A DNA stretch of 64,000 bases from Branchipolynoe longqiensis (GCA_030323885.1 CM059193.1:53596749-53660748), one strand, 5' to 3'. Positions 1 to 10,000 are shown, counted from the first letter of the stretch. Numbers and translations: made by a program. The notes: generated from the letters alone by a model not told the origin.

Positions 1-60
1 CAACGGGCGCCTTCCTCGGCAAGCTCAGCCGGGCAGTCACTTCTCCACGCAATTTCAAAC
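1..60 (+). repeat. Split direct repeat A1 of element 1
   Basis: The stretch from CGGGCGCCTTCCTCGGCAAG through the following CAGTCACTTCT matches positions 2844-2903 with a few substitutions. It sits before the coding region, as A1 does in Ngaro-type elements. It may extend left of the window. Confidence 0.8.
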
Positions 61-251
61 AAGAGAAAGACGATGGACGAGACGCCGGACGACCATTAAA
101 GAAGATGGCGGACGATGGTGCACTGATCAGACTGGACACCTGCACACTGCCGTGGACGACCGGCTACACACGGACGACTACAAAAGGACGACAGACACAG
201 CACTACAGCCTCTGATGTGGACGCAAGGAAGCGAACACGACGACGGGTACA

Positions 252-1643
252 CATGATGCATTTGTCGTCCCCAAGGATGACGGCGATGCTCGGGTGGTCA
301 TTGATTGCAGTAGGCCTCCTGATGTTTCAGTTAATAATTTCATTGAACAAGTCTGCCAAAAGTTTTCATACAAAGTTCTTGATGACATTACAGACCTGTT
401 GGAAAGGGGTGACGTTCTTGGAACCGTAGACATTAAAGACGCATATAGGGCTGTATCGATCCACCCCGATGACCGGCAACACCAGGGGCTCCGATACCAG
501 AGACCTGGTGATCGGGACTTTACTTACTTTCTTGCTAACCGCCTCAGCATGGGCCTATCATCAAGCCCCTTCATTTTCTCTAAAATTTCTGATTTTGTCA
601 TCAGATGCTGTGTGCGGGAGGGCTTAGATCGAGTAGTTCATTACTTAGATGACTTTTGGCTTGTTGAGGGTACAAGGCTTGAGGTTGCGCGGGCCCAGAG
701 GAAACTGATAGCGATACTTAGAAGGATGGGTTTTTTGGTGAGCTTTAAGAAAGTAAGTAAAGCCGACACCAGGGTTCAGTTCCTCGGGATTAATGTCGAT
801 TCCGTGAGTTTAGAGCTTAGTCTCCCCCATGATAAGTTAGCAAAGACGATAGAAGTCTTGCATAGGCTCCGTGGACTTAGGAAAGCATCGAAAAAAGAAC
901 TTGAACGTGTTGGGGGCCTCCTTGCTCACTGCTCGAAAGTCATGAGAGGCGGCAGAACATTCACTAGACTTATTTATGACTTAATGGCTAAGCTTAATCA
1001 ACCTTATCATAGAGCAAGATTGAACAAGGGAATAAGGGAGGACCTAGACTGGTGGCTAAACTTTGCGAGTTCATTTAACGGTAAGGCCAAGATCTTGGGA
1101 AAGTTCGCTCCAGTTATATCAACATATAGCGATGCCTCTAACTGGGGGTTTGGCGCTCTCCATGGCCATGATTGGTTAGTTGGCTCTTTCAGCGACGGAA
1201 TCGGCGAGCTCCTTGAGGCTTACGCCGGCCACCACCACTTCAGCCCTCCATCAGATGTTGGGGCTTCACACATCAACGTACAGGAGATGTGGGCGGTCTA
1301 TGCGGCCTGCCTTCGCTGGAGTGCTAGTTGGTCCAATAGCACCATCATGATGGTGACTGATAGTGCTGTGGTTCAGGCAGCACTGAACACTGGCAGTTCC
1401 AGATGTAAGGGTATTATGTTTTTCTTCCACAGATTATTCTGGCTAGCAGTTGAAAATAATTTTGAATTTAGCTCTGCCTATATACGTAGCAGCTTGAATG
1501 TTATTTGTGACGCTCTAAGCAGATTAAATGAGGATGATAGCTCTGACAGAATTAGGGCAGTTGACGTCGCTGGAGCGCTTTGTTGTAGCCAAGTTTTTTA
1601 TGCCTCGTTTATTTCTTTCAGGGATAGCTGTGCTAAAGAATGA
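252..1643 (+). pseudogene. Reverse transcriptase-RNase H of YR element 1
   Basis: The enzyme copies element RNA to DNA. The readable frame begins before the first Met of the long ORF, in the conserved T-H-D-A-F-V-V-P-K block near 255. RT motifs follow in order: VDIKDAYRAVSIHP (catalytic Asp), GLSSSPFIF, and YLDDF (catalytic Asp pair, near 645). The RNase H-like part starts at TYSDASNWGFG (about 1120) and continues through HINVQEMWAVYAA and VTDSAVVQ to CDALSRL. All these motifs are intact and the 449-residue ORF has no internal stop. The N-terminal Cys-rich region seen in elements 2-4 is absent, so the protein is 5'-truncated by an internal deletion. It is followed at once by the recombinase. 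Confidence 0.88.
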
Positions 1644-2597
1644 GCAGCAGGGATATCAGTACCAGTTTTACGCCAAGAATTCGGCCATCGCAATGGGGGG
1701 TTCAAATTCGAAAATATTTAGAATATGTTGATTTATATAATTCCTCTAGGGCACCTATCCCTTGCTCCGTGGAGCAGGTGGCCCTCTATGCATTGGGGCT
1801 GGCCCATTCGCTGAAAGACGGATCCATCCTCAATTACCTGAGCGGCCTGAATTATTTTTTAATGCAAAATGGCGAGACCCCTATTGACTACAACAGTTTT
1901 GTCTTTTCTTCTACGTTAAAGGGTCAAGGGCGATGTGCCTTGCCACGCGATGCAGCTGCTTCCGCACATGTTGCGGAAGATTTTCCCTCTTCTGACAAAC
2001 AACCCTGGCCACGCAGCATGGAGGGCGGCGGTCCTTTGTTCCTTTAGGGGGCTTCTGCGTAAATCGCAGGTGACAATGTCTGATTCCACCCTTCTTAGAA
2101 CAGACTTTGTATTCCACGACTGGGGGATGGTCCTGACGGTTCGCCATTCTAAGACAATACAATTCAGTGAACGGGTCCTAGAGATCCCTATTGCAAGGTG
2201 CTGTGACACTAGTGTCTGTGCGGTCCACTGGACTGAGAGGAACTTCAATCAGATCAGGGCAGATCCATCAGATCCTGCGTTCCGTATTCCATGTTTGGGT
2301 GGGCTCTCCTGTCCTTTTCCTTACCATTTCTACCAGGAGACCCTTAAATTGTTTGCCTCAAGGGCAGGGTTTGACGCTTCCACCCTCTCGTCTCATTCCC
2401 TTAGGAGGGGAGGCTGCACTTTCCTTGCTATGTGCGGTGCCACAATTGAGGAGCTGAAAGTCAGGGGTGATTGGGCTTCTGAGACCGTTTATAGCTACTT
2501 AAAGATCCCACTGGGGACTCGGATAGTGAATGACATGAGGGTGGTTGCGGCACTCTGTGCGGATGAGTCACGTGTTGGGTTGGGGGGAGACGCGTAA
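1640..2597 (+). pseudogene. Tyrosine recombinase of YR element 1
   Basis: The recombinase inserts the circular cDNA. The N-terminal SAM-like part is in the frame 1640-2047 (QIRKYLEYVDLY, ALGLAHSLKDGSILNYLSGL). The catalytic part is in the frame 1935-2597: first Arg in SFRGLLRKSQV, HSLRRGG supplying the HxxR pair, a GDW block and the tail tyrosine in VYSYL. The two parts are in different frames, so one frameshift lies at about 1925-1945. The catalytic residues themselves are preserved. The start of this ORF overlaps the end of the RT-RNase H ORF. Confidence 0.85.
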
Positions 2598-2611
2598 GCA
2601 TTCTCCTTTGG

Positions 2612-2702
2612 CCTGTTATTGTGTTATGCCAAGACGCTCAATAAAAGTGTCTGACCCAACACTCGCCTGTATCCTTCCCTTCCTTACATAGCCCTACTTT
2701 AT
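2612..2702 (+). repeat. Split direct repeat B1 of element 1, with poly(A) signal
   Basis: The block from TTATTGTGTTATGCCAAGA through CAATAAAAGTGTCTGACCC to CCCTACTTTA directly follows the recombinase stop and is repeated at 2912-3007. AATAAA inside it probably serves as the polyadenylation signal. Confidence 0.85.
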
Positions 2703-2843
2703 GGGATGTATAATTAATTATGCAGATATAAATAGGCGGAGTATCCTTTATTATTTATTATTTGCCATTACGTTACTTCGATATATTATTAGCCAATGGC
2801 TGACCTGCCTGAATTTGCCCCATTTGGCTACTACTAGCGCCAC

Positions 2844-2903
2844 CAATGGGCACCTTCCTCGGCAAGCTCAGCTGGGCAGTCACTTCTTTAAGCGATTTAA
2901 AAC
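2844..2903 (+). repeat. Split direct repeat A2 of element 1
   Basis: This is the second copy of the block at 1-60 (CACCTTCCTCGGCAAGCTCA core). It lies between B1 and B2 as expected for A1-ORFs-B1-A2-B2. Confidence 0.82.
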
Positions 2904-2911
2904 TTTTACCG

Positions 2912-3007
2912 GTATGCCTTTTATTGTGCTATGGCAAGAAGCTCAATAAAAGTGTCCGACCCAAAACTTGTCTGTATCCTTCCCTTCCTTACATAGCCCT
3001 ACTTTAT
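2912..3007 (+). repeat. Split direct repeat B2 of element 1, right end
   Basis: This is the second copy of B1 (CAATAAAAGTGTCCGACCC core). It ends where a TATA-rich microsatellite begins and defines the right end of element 1. Confidence 0.85.
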
Positions 3008-3337
3008 ATGTACTATATATATACTATGTATATTAAATAGTGTATATATATTATATATACAATATATACTATGTACCATATATAGTATTTATACTATATA
3101 TATACTGTATATAGTATATATAGTATATATACTATATGTACTATATCTACTATATATACTATATATACTATATATGATATATACTATATATACTATATAT
3201 GATATATACAATATATGCTATATATATACTATATATGCTATTTATACTATATATATACTATATATATGCTATATATACTATATACACTATATATACTATA
3301 TATACTATATATACTATATATACTATACATACTACAT
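3008..3337. repeat. TATATACTA microsatellite
   Basis: Degenerate tandem ATATACTAT/TATATAGTA units fill the gap between element 1 (+) and element 2 (-). Similar tracts at 8010-8035 and 9271-9450 suggest a preferred landing context for these elements or expansion from their ends. Reading frames here are only repeat translations. Confidence 0.9.
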
Positions 3338-3435
3338 GTAAGCTATGCATTGAGACGGAACGGAATGGAGGATACAGTCTTTTATTTCCACATTAATCAA
3401 TCAGTAATCAGTATCTGGCTGGGCGCAATAGTGCC
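3338..3435 (-). repeat. Split direct repeat B2 of element 2
   Basis: The GTAAGCTATGCATTGAGA start, the CTTTTATTTCCACATTAATC core and the CTGGCTGGGCGCAATAGTGC end match 3647-3745. It is the outer 3' end of the element. Confidence 0.88.
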
Positions 3436-3450
3436 CTACCGGAAAATCCA

Positions 3451-3560
3451 AATTAAAAGTAGCGGCCATATGGCATTCATGGCAAGTCAGAGTGACCAGC
3501 CGGTGAGCAGGAGGCAGATTATATATGAGCAGGTGCCGCCGGCTGGTGGAATGGCTGCCC
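3451..3560 (-). repeat. Split direct repeat A2 of element 2
   Basis: It matches 7889-8000 over about 110 bp (AATTAAAAGTAGC start, GAGGCAGATTATATA middle, GGCTGGTGGAATGG end) with scattered substitutions. It lies between B1 and B2. Confidence 0.88.
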
Positions 3561-3646
3561 TTCCCCCCCCCGCCGGCTCGCTGAACCAGAGGGGGGGCAG
3601 CGCCATGTGTTACTTACATCGGCATATACATAGTATATACGTCGGT

Positions 3647-3745
3647 GTAAGCTATGCATTGAGATGGAAATGGAATGGAGAAAACCGTCTTTTATTTCCA
3701 CATTAATCAATCAGTAATCAGTATCTGGCTGGGTGCAATAGTGCC
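3647..3745 (-). repeat. Split direct repeat B1 of element 2
   Basis: It is the inner copy of the B block, about 90% like 3338-3435, directly after the recombinase stop on the minus strand. TTTATT on the plus strand (AATAAA on the element strand) is a likely polyadenylation signal. Confidence 0.88.
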
Positions 3746-3773
3746 AAGTCCAAGGGACCCACCCAGACAGAGT

Positions 3774-4778
3774 TAAGTAGCACCTGAAAGGGCAGCAGCC
3801 ACCCGCATGTCAGCGATGATCTGTTCAGACAGGGGGCGGGAGGTGTATTTATAAACAGCATCTGAGGACCAGTCTCCCCTGGTCCTAATTTCGTAGATCG
3901 AGACCCCATGTAAGGCCAAATAAGTACAGCCACCTCAACGAAGTGAATGGCAGGACAAACAATTTCTAGCAAGACCCGCCAAAGAGGGGAAATACTTAAG
4001 GGTTGACTGCAGTGTTAGGTAGTCAAGCGGCGCGTAGCCACCGGGACCAAAGGGGACCTGGAAGGCTGCTTTACAGGTGGACACCTTGGTCTGGGCAAAG
4101 TGCTTCTTTACCCATAATACCACACACAATTCGGTGTTCGGCACACATGCAACGGGTATAAGGAGCTCGCGCTCCGAGAACTGGATAGTTTTTGAATGGC
4201 AAACCTTTACCACCATACCCCAATTATAAAAGGTGAAATCTGAACACAGCAGGACAGAATCAGAGGCGGTGATCTGGCACTTGCGCCGGAGTGCCCTGAA
4301 GGCAAGCAAGAGGGCAACACACATGCAAACATGGCCCTCACTCACAGACATGAGCGAGAACATTTGAATTAGCTCGGCTTGACCACGCAGCCCAAGGTGT
4401 GCTTTGAACCTCCCAAGACTGTATGTATTTGATGAGAAGTGAAATTAATCGGGTCACTGCCCTCACATTTGAGAAAAGAAATAAGGGAGTTCAGATAATT
4501 CGTAATGGATGAGTACTTGAGTGTACGTGCTAACCAGTCAACATAGATAGCCACCTGAGAGGGGGGCATGGCTAGGGCACGAGAATCGCTCTGAACTCGT
4601 CTATAAAGGTGAGATATTTCTTGAGCTGCATCGCCCTAGTTGAGCGGGAGTTTGTCAAGTAATATCGGGTGCCCATAGCCCTAGCCGCCTCTCTTAGGCG
4701 ATCCAGACCTGAAACAAGCGAGAAGCGGTTAGTCAGAAAAGAACGAGGTGCAACATAAGTGACCTCCATGATTGGCAT
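3774..4778 (-). pseudogene. Tyrosine recombinase of YR element 2
   Basis: The N-terminal part (4778-4572) contains RYYLTNSRSTRAMQLKKYL. The core-binding part follows (4569-4369) with SSITNYLNSL. The catalytic part (4363 downward) has FRALRRKCQI with the first Arg, then CHSLR. A TGA at about 3934 replaces the expected Arg codon just after HSLR, a probable CGA-to-TGA change, and the frame then continues through GGCTYL, RGDWSSDAVYKY (tail Tyr) to about 3774. Frameshifts near 4570 and 4365 separate the pieces. It is a dead copy of the protein that integrates the element. Confidence 0.82.
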
Positions 4779-4817
4779 TAATGAGCCGGTTCCTACTAAC
4801 CAGATCGCTCCACCTGC

Positions 4818-6362
4818 TTAGGGCGTCACAAATAATGTTATCACTACTTCTGACATAGGCAGATTTAATCTCGAAATTATAGGTAATCGATAGCCAAAAA
4901 GCTCTTTTACGTATAACATGATATGCTTATTTACACAACACCCGGTTGATAGAGCGGCACAAAGAGTATTGTTATCTGTTACAAACACTATACAATGATA
5001 CCTCCATAAGTGACACCAGCGTCTGGAAGCGGCAATGACGGCCCACATTTCTTTTATGTTAATATGTAATTTATCGATATCAGGGGGACACTCGGCAAAA
5101 TGACTAGCCAAAATGTGAACGAGGCCAAAACTACCCACCAACCAGTCATCCGAGTGGGTTGCTCCAAAGCCCCAGTTAGACGCATCGCTACAAACCAAAA
5201 AGATAGTGGCGTGGATGCCCAGCATTTTAGCATAACCATTGAAGGAATCCACAAAGAGAAGCCACCAGCTCAACTCAGAGTGGTATTCGTTATTTAATCT
5301 TAATTTATAATATGTTTTTTTCAGCTGGCTGCTAGCGTCATAGACCTTGGTGGAAAAGGAGCGCCCTCCTCGGACGACTGTCGAGCAGTGTGCCAAGCGT
5401 CCAACCAAGTGTTTGTGTTCCCTGCGAGACGCCTTTCTTCGGCCCAAGAACACAAGCAGAACATGTTTTAACTTAACAATCTTGTCAACAGGGAGTCTGA
5501 GTTGCAACTTTACAGTGTCTATATCTATTCCCAAGAACCTTAGACATTGGGATGGAGCGGGCAGTTCAGAGTAACTGAAGTAGAAGCCTAAACGGCGTAA
5601 AATTTTCATTATTAATAGCTGACTCTGCAGGCAGTCTTCGTAATCAGCACCGAGAACAGCGAAATCGTCAAGATAATTAACAGTGCGGAGGACCCCATCC
5701 CTGCGAGCACAACGTACAATAAAGTCAGAAATTCTACTGAAAATGAAGGGGCTAGAAGAAAGGCCCATACACAGGCGATTGTCAAAGAAAATTGTTGTTC
5801 CCTCACCGAAGTTCCAAGATAAAGCCTGACGAGGCCGGTCGGTTGGGTGGATAGAGATTGCCCTGTAGGCATCCTTGATATCTATAGAGGCAATGAACTC
5901 ACCTTCGATCATTTTGACAAGGTCGTCAACACCTTGGTATGAGAATTTCTGTGTAATGTCATGAACAAAGTTATTTACTGACAAGGAGGTCGGCTTAATA
6001 CAATCGACAATTTTTCTATATCCACCACCAACTGATTTAGGGACTGCAAAGAGATTATGAGTACATATGGGAGCTGCATCGGCGTGGCTTATATAGCCCG
6101 CGGTCAGCTCTGATCTAAGTTTAGCATCAATGAAGTTTTTTGCTTCACAATTGGAACGGGAAGCATGGCTATCAGAGTAGTTTGCGGTACAGGTGGAGTT
6201 AATTACTTTAAAGCCAAAAATGGCACTGTGCATAATAAAGTCGCAATCAGGGTCGATATTACCCCTGGCGAAACAGTCACAAAATGCGCTACAAGGCTTA
6301 AATTGGGTAGCTCGTCCTGCTATTAAGTGGGTGCACACGCAAGTCGCTTCCAAACAAGACAA
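4818..6362 (-). CDS. Reverse transcriptase-RNase H of YR element 2
   Basis: This is one open frame of 514 codons on the minus strand. An N-terminal Cys/His region (CVCTHL, FKPC, FCDCFARG, residues about 8-35) is shared with elements 3 and 4 and probably binds zinc. The RT domain (about 110-290) contains SIDIKDAYRAISIHP, MGLSSSPFIF and NYLDDF, with catalytic aspartates present. The RNase H-like domain (about 370-500) contains CSDASNWGFGA, HINIKEMWAVIAA and VTDNNTLCAAL. It ends without the final DALSRW block in frame; that block appears in the next frame, so a small frameshift lies at about 4830. It is the longest uninterrupted ORF of the four YR elements. Confidence 0.9.
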   Translation of the reverse strand: MSCLEATCVCTHLIAGRATQFKPCSAFCDCFARGNIDPDCDFIMHSAIFGFKVINSTCTANYSDSHASRSNCEAKNFIDAKLRSELTAGYISHADAAPICTHNLFAVPKSVGGGYRKIVDCIKPTSLSVNNFVHDITQKFSYQGVDDLVKMIEGEFIASIDIKDAYRAISIHPTDRPRQALSWNFGEGTTIFFDNRLCMGLSSSPFIFSRISDFIVRCARRDGVLRTVNYLDDFAVLGADYEDCLQSQLLIMKILRRLGFYFSYSELPAPSQCLRFLGIDIDTVKLQLRLPVDKIVKLKHVLLVFLGRRKASRREHKHLVGRLAHCSTVVRGGRSFSTKVYDASSQLKKTYYKLRLNNEYHSELSWWLLFVDSFNGYAKMLGIHATIFLVCSDASNWGFGATHSDDWLVGSFGLVHILASHFAECPPDIDKLHINIKEMWAVIAASRRWCHLWRYHCIVFVTDNNTLCAALSTGCCVNKHIMLYVKELFGYRLPIISRLNLPMSEVVITLFVTP

Positions 6363-6457
6363 GGTAACAGTAAAGTGTATTGTTTCAGGCGAATAATTAT
6401 CAGAGGCGGAAACAAAGAGGCGAAACAGTTAGCCAGTTGCGCCCGATACTCACCCAA

Positions 6458-6901
6458 TTAGGAGAAACAGCCCAAGCATCCGCCAGAAGCGCGGCATTGG
6501 GAATGCAACAACCCCTCCCTACCAAGCTCCTCCCCCGAGAGCGTCATGCGCGGCTCGTCACAAAGGGCCAAGGTACTAGGGGTGCTGTTACTAGCGGGGC
6601 TGAATGGGCATTTAGTAAGGTAGTTATGCACAAATCGGCCAAGGCTCGGGCTAATTAAATTAGGGGTGCCGTAGTGGCGACGGGCTGTTAAGCCGCTGGG
6701 ACACATACCCACACCCGAAACTAGTGAACAAGCAGTGTCGATATTAGTTTGGTTAACACAATGGGTGGCAGAGCAATCTGCAACAATTGGTGGTACGGGG
6801 TCACAGGGGTCACAGGTTGAACAATTTATAGAAGGTGCGATACCTGCATTAACACAAACATCACGTCGCTTCCTTCTCCCCCTGCCCCTTCCCATCGCCA
6901 T
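6458..6901 (-). CDS. Cys-rich linker ORF between gag and RT, element 2
   Basis: A 147-codon frame on the minus strand starts with Arg/Gly repeats (GRGRGRRKRR) and then has many Cys residues (CSTCDPCDP, CSATHC). A comparable Cys-rich frame lies at the same place in element 3 (36626-37054). It directly follows the gag zinc-knuckle stop. It may be the N-terminal part of the pol polyprotein or an independent product. I do not recognise its function. Confidence 0.5.
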   Translation of the reverse strand: MAMGRGRGRRKRRDVCVNAGIAPSINCSTCDPCDPVPPIVADCSATHCVNQTNIDTACSLVSGVGMCPSGLTARRHYGTPNLISPSLGRFVHNYLTKCPFSPASNSTPSTLALCDEPRMTLSGEELGREGLLHSQCRASGGCLGCFS

Positions 6902-7890
6902 TCACTCTTTTTGGCAATTAGCCCTGATATGAGACTTACTCCCACAACGGGAGCACCACTGTCTGAAATTACAAGTGTTATCGTCACGCCCGCAGCCCTC
7001 TTCTTTGTTGCGGGTAAAGCAGAGCTTCGTCCCATCCTTGGAGTACAGTTGTCTATTAGAGCCCTGACTCCCCTTGCCCATCGAGGTGCTTCCCTTGGGT
7101 TGCTGACTGTGCATCGACTTGAAAGCGTAGTACTTTAATGCTAGCTCCGGATTCCATGCACAAAAGGCATCATAGCCGTCAACCGCTGCTAGCTTCTGTA
7201 TTGCTAGATCATAGCCAGCATGTGCTTGGTCCTGGAATTTACCCTCCCTTCTATGTATTTAATATGTTTAACGAACCGGCGCAAGTCTTGGAAGTCTAAG
7301 TCTTTCTTGCCTAGGACCCAAGCACAGGACGCCTCAACGATTTCAAAGGGCGAAAGTTTATTGAGGTCTTTGCGATCCTCTAGGTAACGCTTAATGGACC
7401 AAGTACTCCTTTGACGCCTGTCTCGACTCATTGTCCTGCCTGCCGACGAACTCGAGCTGGACGACCGCCGGTGACGCCGGCGATGGTGTCGTTCCCTCGA
7501 ACCACTGCGCTTTCTTCTCGAGCTCCGACCATGCTTCCGCCTAGATGATAGGTCAGCCACATCGTCCTACAGGCGTTTTGCGCGACGATCCAGTTCTGCC
7601 CACCACTTTCGGCGTTCCAGCGCCCGCTCCTTGTCTGCAATGGCACACTCTCGTTCGTCCAGTTCATCATTGCTTGACACCGCTTGACAACTACATGGCG
7701 CCGGCGCTTCCTCCTTCACGAAGTCACTGTTATCACCTGACATGACGCCCGTTTTGTCAACTGATTGTGTGGCGTGCCTAGTTTGCATTGCTACTAGGTG
7801 ACAAGTGTCGTTGACTGGGCCTCGGTGTAAGCAGCCGCAAGGCTCGCAGTACATTCGTAGCCGGCGGCGGTCTAAAGCAGTAAACAGCAA
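6902..7890 (-). pseudogene. gag-like protein of YR element 2
   Basis: This is the nucleocapsid-type protein of the element. The N-terminal frame starts at 7890 just inside A1. A central Arg/Ser-rich stretch (RRKRSGSRERHHRRRHRRSS, about 7535-7475) is likely RNA binding, followed by a helical region. The C-terminal frame (7114-6902) has a CCCH finger and a CCHC-type knuckle (CFTRNKEEGC, CNFRQWCSRCGSKSHIRANC). An in-frame TAG at 7567-7569 and a frameshift near 7210-7240 interrupt the gene. The double zinc-finger tail is shared with elements 3 (36450-36586) and 4 (50025-50130). Confidence 0.78.
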
Positions 7891-8000
7891 TTAAAAGTAG
7901 CAGGCGTATGGCGTTTATGGCAAGTGAGAGAGTGACCAGCTGGCGAGCGGGAGGCAGATTATATACGAGCAGGTGCCACTGGCTGGTGGAATGGCCGCCC
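7889..8000 (-). repeat. Split direct repeat A1 of element 2, 5' end
   Basis: It matches A2 at 3451-3560. It marks the 5' end of element 2 on the minus strand and abuts a short TATA-rich tract at 8010-8035. Confidence 0.88.
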
Positions 8001-8182
8001 CGTAGTATATACATCGGTATATATATATTTCTTTTGTTTCTGTGATGAATTTATTTACCCTGCTCAGAAAGGGTAAGTGTGTTAATACTTGTTTTCAATG
8101 CAGGGCAGCACTAATCTAATTTGATTGAAATCTTTTGAATTTTGTTTTAGTAATAGTTTAGGTTTCTTGCTTGTTGTTTATG
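8001..8182. other. Spacer, nothing recognised
   Basis: AT-rich spacer with a short TATATA tract at its left edge. No coding signature or repeat similarity was seen. Confidence 0.5.
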
Positions 8183-8345
8183 GCGGGATGGCCGAATGAG
8201 TTAGAGCGTTCGTTTCGCATGTTGGTAGACCATGGGATCGTGGGTTCGAACCATGGTCGAGTCAAACCAATGACTTAAAAAATTGATACTTGTCGTTTTC
8301 TAGCCAGGCACTCAGCATTATTAGGATAGAGCAAGGAGCAGTGGA
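8183..8345 (+). mobile_element. tRNA-headed SINE, 5' part
   Basis: GGGATGGCCGAATGAG resembles a pol III A box and GGGTTCGAACCATGG a B box, but the spacing and arms do not make a full tRNA cloverleaf. The following body (TTGATACTTGTCGTTTTCTA, then AGCCAGGCACTC) recurs in the other SINE copies of the window. The 3' half is missing, with similarity ending near 8345. This is the first of about 16 copies or fragments of one family, here called SINE-1. Confidence 0.8.
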
Positions 8346-8522
8346 ATGAGGTAGACCAGTTGTCTGCGACTGAAATTTCCCATTCTTAAAAAACTAATGT
8401 ACCAACAACAAAAACTGTGTTGTAGATTGCAAACAGTCCAAAATCCAGCTTTCACTATACTTGGTGTTAATCCATTTAAACATTATCTGTATTTCTAGGT
8501 TACATTATTTTGTAGTACTCTC

Positions 8523-9116
8523 TAATGGCCCTGTCACACTACGACGCTTCTCCCGGCGATCCGTCAGCGTTGAAAATAAAATCTTGCGCGTCGAGAAACG
8601 TCAAACTTTTCGGCGGTTTGGGGGAAAAGATCGGCGTCAGCGCGGCGCGTTATGCGCGCGCGGCCAACGTGTGTCGACGCGCTGGGGAAAAAAAAAAAAA
8701 AGTTTGGTGCGACGTCTTCATTTAACCTTAAATGATGCTAGGGCGTAAAACAAAAACGGCCCAGTTTGCGCAACGCGTGAGCAACGACCCTCCCGCGCAC
8801 GCGCCGTCTTCCTACCGTTCCCATAACGTTATTCCGGCGCGTCCAACGCAGCGCGACGCGCCTAAACTCCTTACCCATATATTTGCGCGCGCTGGCGGTC
8901 GTTGGGTTGTTTTTGACATGTTCAAAGCCTTGGGCGATAGGGAACGCGCGCCGGCGTTTCGCGCCGACCATCAACGTCAAGGATAATGTACCGACGTGTA
9001 CCGACGCGTGCATAACGCGCCCCCAGCGCGTCTCGATATTTCACTAATTATCGCCCAAAAACACCACACGTTGACCAGTCGCCGGCGAGAAGCGTCGTAG
9101 TGTGACAGGGCCATTA
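8523..9116. mobile_element. CpG-rich MITE-like element with perfect 30-bp TIRs
   Basis: TAATGGCCCTGTCACACTAC and the next ten bases (8523-8552) recur as a perfect inverted copy at 9087-9116. The ends read TAAT...ATTA, so the target duplication could be TA or AT. The 594-bp interior is full of CGCG/GCGC words, unlike the AT-rich flanks, and carries no convincing protein. The end TGGCCCTGTCACAC resembles the right end of the Harbinger element at 19634 (GTGTGACTGGGGC), so a non-autonomous Harbinger or ISL2EU-like origin is likely. Confidence 0.85.
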
Positions 9117-9270
9117 AACACTGATATGTTTTCTGCAGTTTGTGTTGCAGCTGGCAGTCTATTTCAAATATAGGCACTCATGTTAGCTACATTGCGATCA
9201 TATGCACTGCATTTGGATTTTACCATTGCTAGTAACGGACCATCGTTGATTCTTGTGCACCTTGTTTGTT

Positions 9271-9450
9271 TGTTGTATATACTATATATATATTCTGTGT
9301 GTATACTATATATGTTATATATGCTATATATACTATATATATATATATATTATATATACTATATACATACTATATATACTACATATACTATATATATGCT
9401 ACATATACTCTATATATTCTATGCACTCTATATATATTATATAGAATAAA
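9271..9450. repeat. TATATACTA microsatellite
   Basis: Degenerate ATATACTAT tandem units, similar to 3008-3337. Tyr/Ile-rich reading frames here are repeat translations. Confidence 0.9.
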
Positions 9451-9518
9451 TATTATAGTTTATACACACTATGTTCTATAGTTTATGCATAGTATTTATA
9501 CATGGCAGCAGGAATATA

Positions 9519-10000
9519 CTAAGTTAACTCTCTCACACCAGCAGTGTGACACGAGAGCGTGCACTCAGCAGACGGTGGCCATACATGACCGCCTCTACAG
9601 TCTATACACTCACGTTGCCCTGGTTTCCTCCCACGTTGTTTCGGCACCTTTGGGGACGCTGGAGTAGTTGGCCTCCCTTTCGCCGGCCGGCCTCGCTTTG
9701 GAGTCACGAGCTCCGGCTCCAGGGGGTGCTGGGGTGCCTCGTACGAACAGTTCGGGGAGGCGACGCCAGGTGGTGTGCAGGGCGTCGAGGGAGGACTCGA
9801 GGTACTGTGACCGGAAGTGTAGGAGGAGACCGCTGGTGACGTCAGCGGCGTCAGTCGATTGGTGAAGACATCTGATGAAGATATGAGGTTTAGAGTTATC
9901 TTCATCATCAGTGCTATACTTGGTAAAATTGGGGAACAAGATATCACCGGATTGGGTTTCTCGATCAGGGCTATAATAGTATTTGTATTACTGTTCCTTG
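9519..10000 (-). CDS. AT-hook-like reading frame, possible exon
   Basis: The minus frame shows two AT-hook cores, PKRGRPAKGRP (near 9690) and KQRGRKPGQR (near 9635), followed by a Cys-containing tail (RECIDCRGGH). It sits downstream of a Ser/Pro/Thr-rich stretch. AT hooks bind the minor groove of AT-rich DNA. No start site or splice signals are convincing. It may be a host exon or part of a transposon or LINE protein; a LINE remnant lies about 500 bp away. I do not recognise a named family. Confidence 0.4.

Larger units (their letters stand above)
1..3007 (+). mobile_element. YR retroelement 1 (Ngaro/DIRS order), internally deleted
   Basis: The order is A1 (1-60), reverse transcriptase-RNase H (252-1643), tyrosine recombinase (1640-2597), B1, A2, B2. 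RT-RNase H followed by YR, with no LTRs and split direct repeats, is the known architecture of Ngaro/PAT-type retrotransposons, which integrate as circles by the recombinase. No gag and no N-terminal RT zinc region is present. Between A1 and RT lie about 190 bp rich in the word GGACGA, which looks like scar or filler sequence. The copy is dead: the recombinase frame is shifted near 1930. The true left end may lie outside the window. Confidence 0.85.
3338..8000 (-). mobile_element. YR retroelement 2 (Ngaro/DIRS order), near complete
   Basis: Read on the minus strand the order is A1 (7889-8000), gag (7890-6902), a linker frame, RT-RNase H (6362-4818), tyrosine recombinase (4778-3774), B1 (3647-3745), A2 (3451-3560) and B2 (3338-3435). 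At about 4.7 kb with all four terminal blocks it is the best-preserved of the four YR elements. Stops and frameshifts in gag and YR make it non-autonomous, while RT-RNase H is one open frame of 514 codons. It lies in opposite orientation to element 1, only about 330 bp away. Confidence 0.9.

Noticed and set aside
8183..8275. Possible functional tRNA gene
   Set aside because: A and B boxes are present but the arms do not pair into a cloverleaf, and the same body follows the head in other copies, so it is a SINE head. The same applies to 32280, 53760 and 57050.
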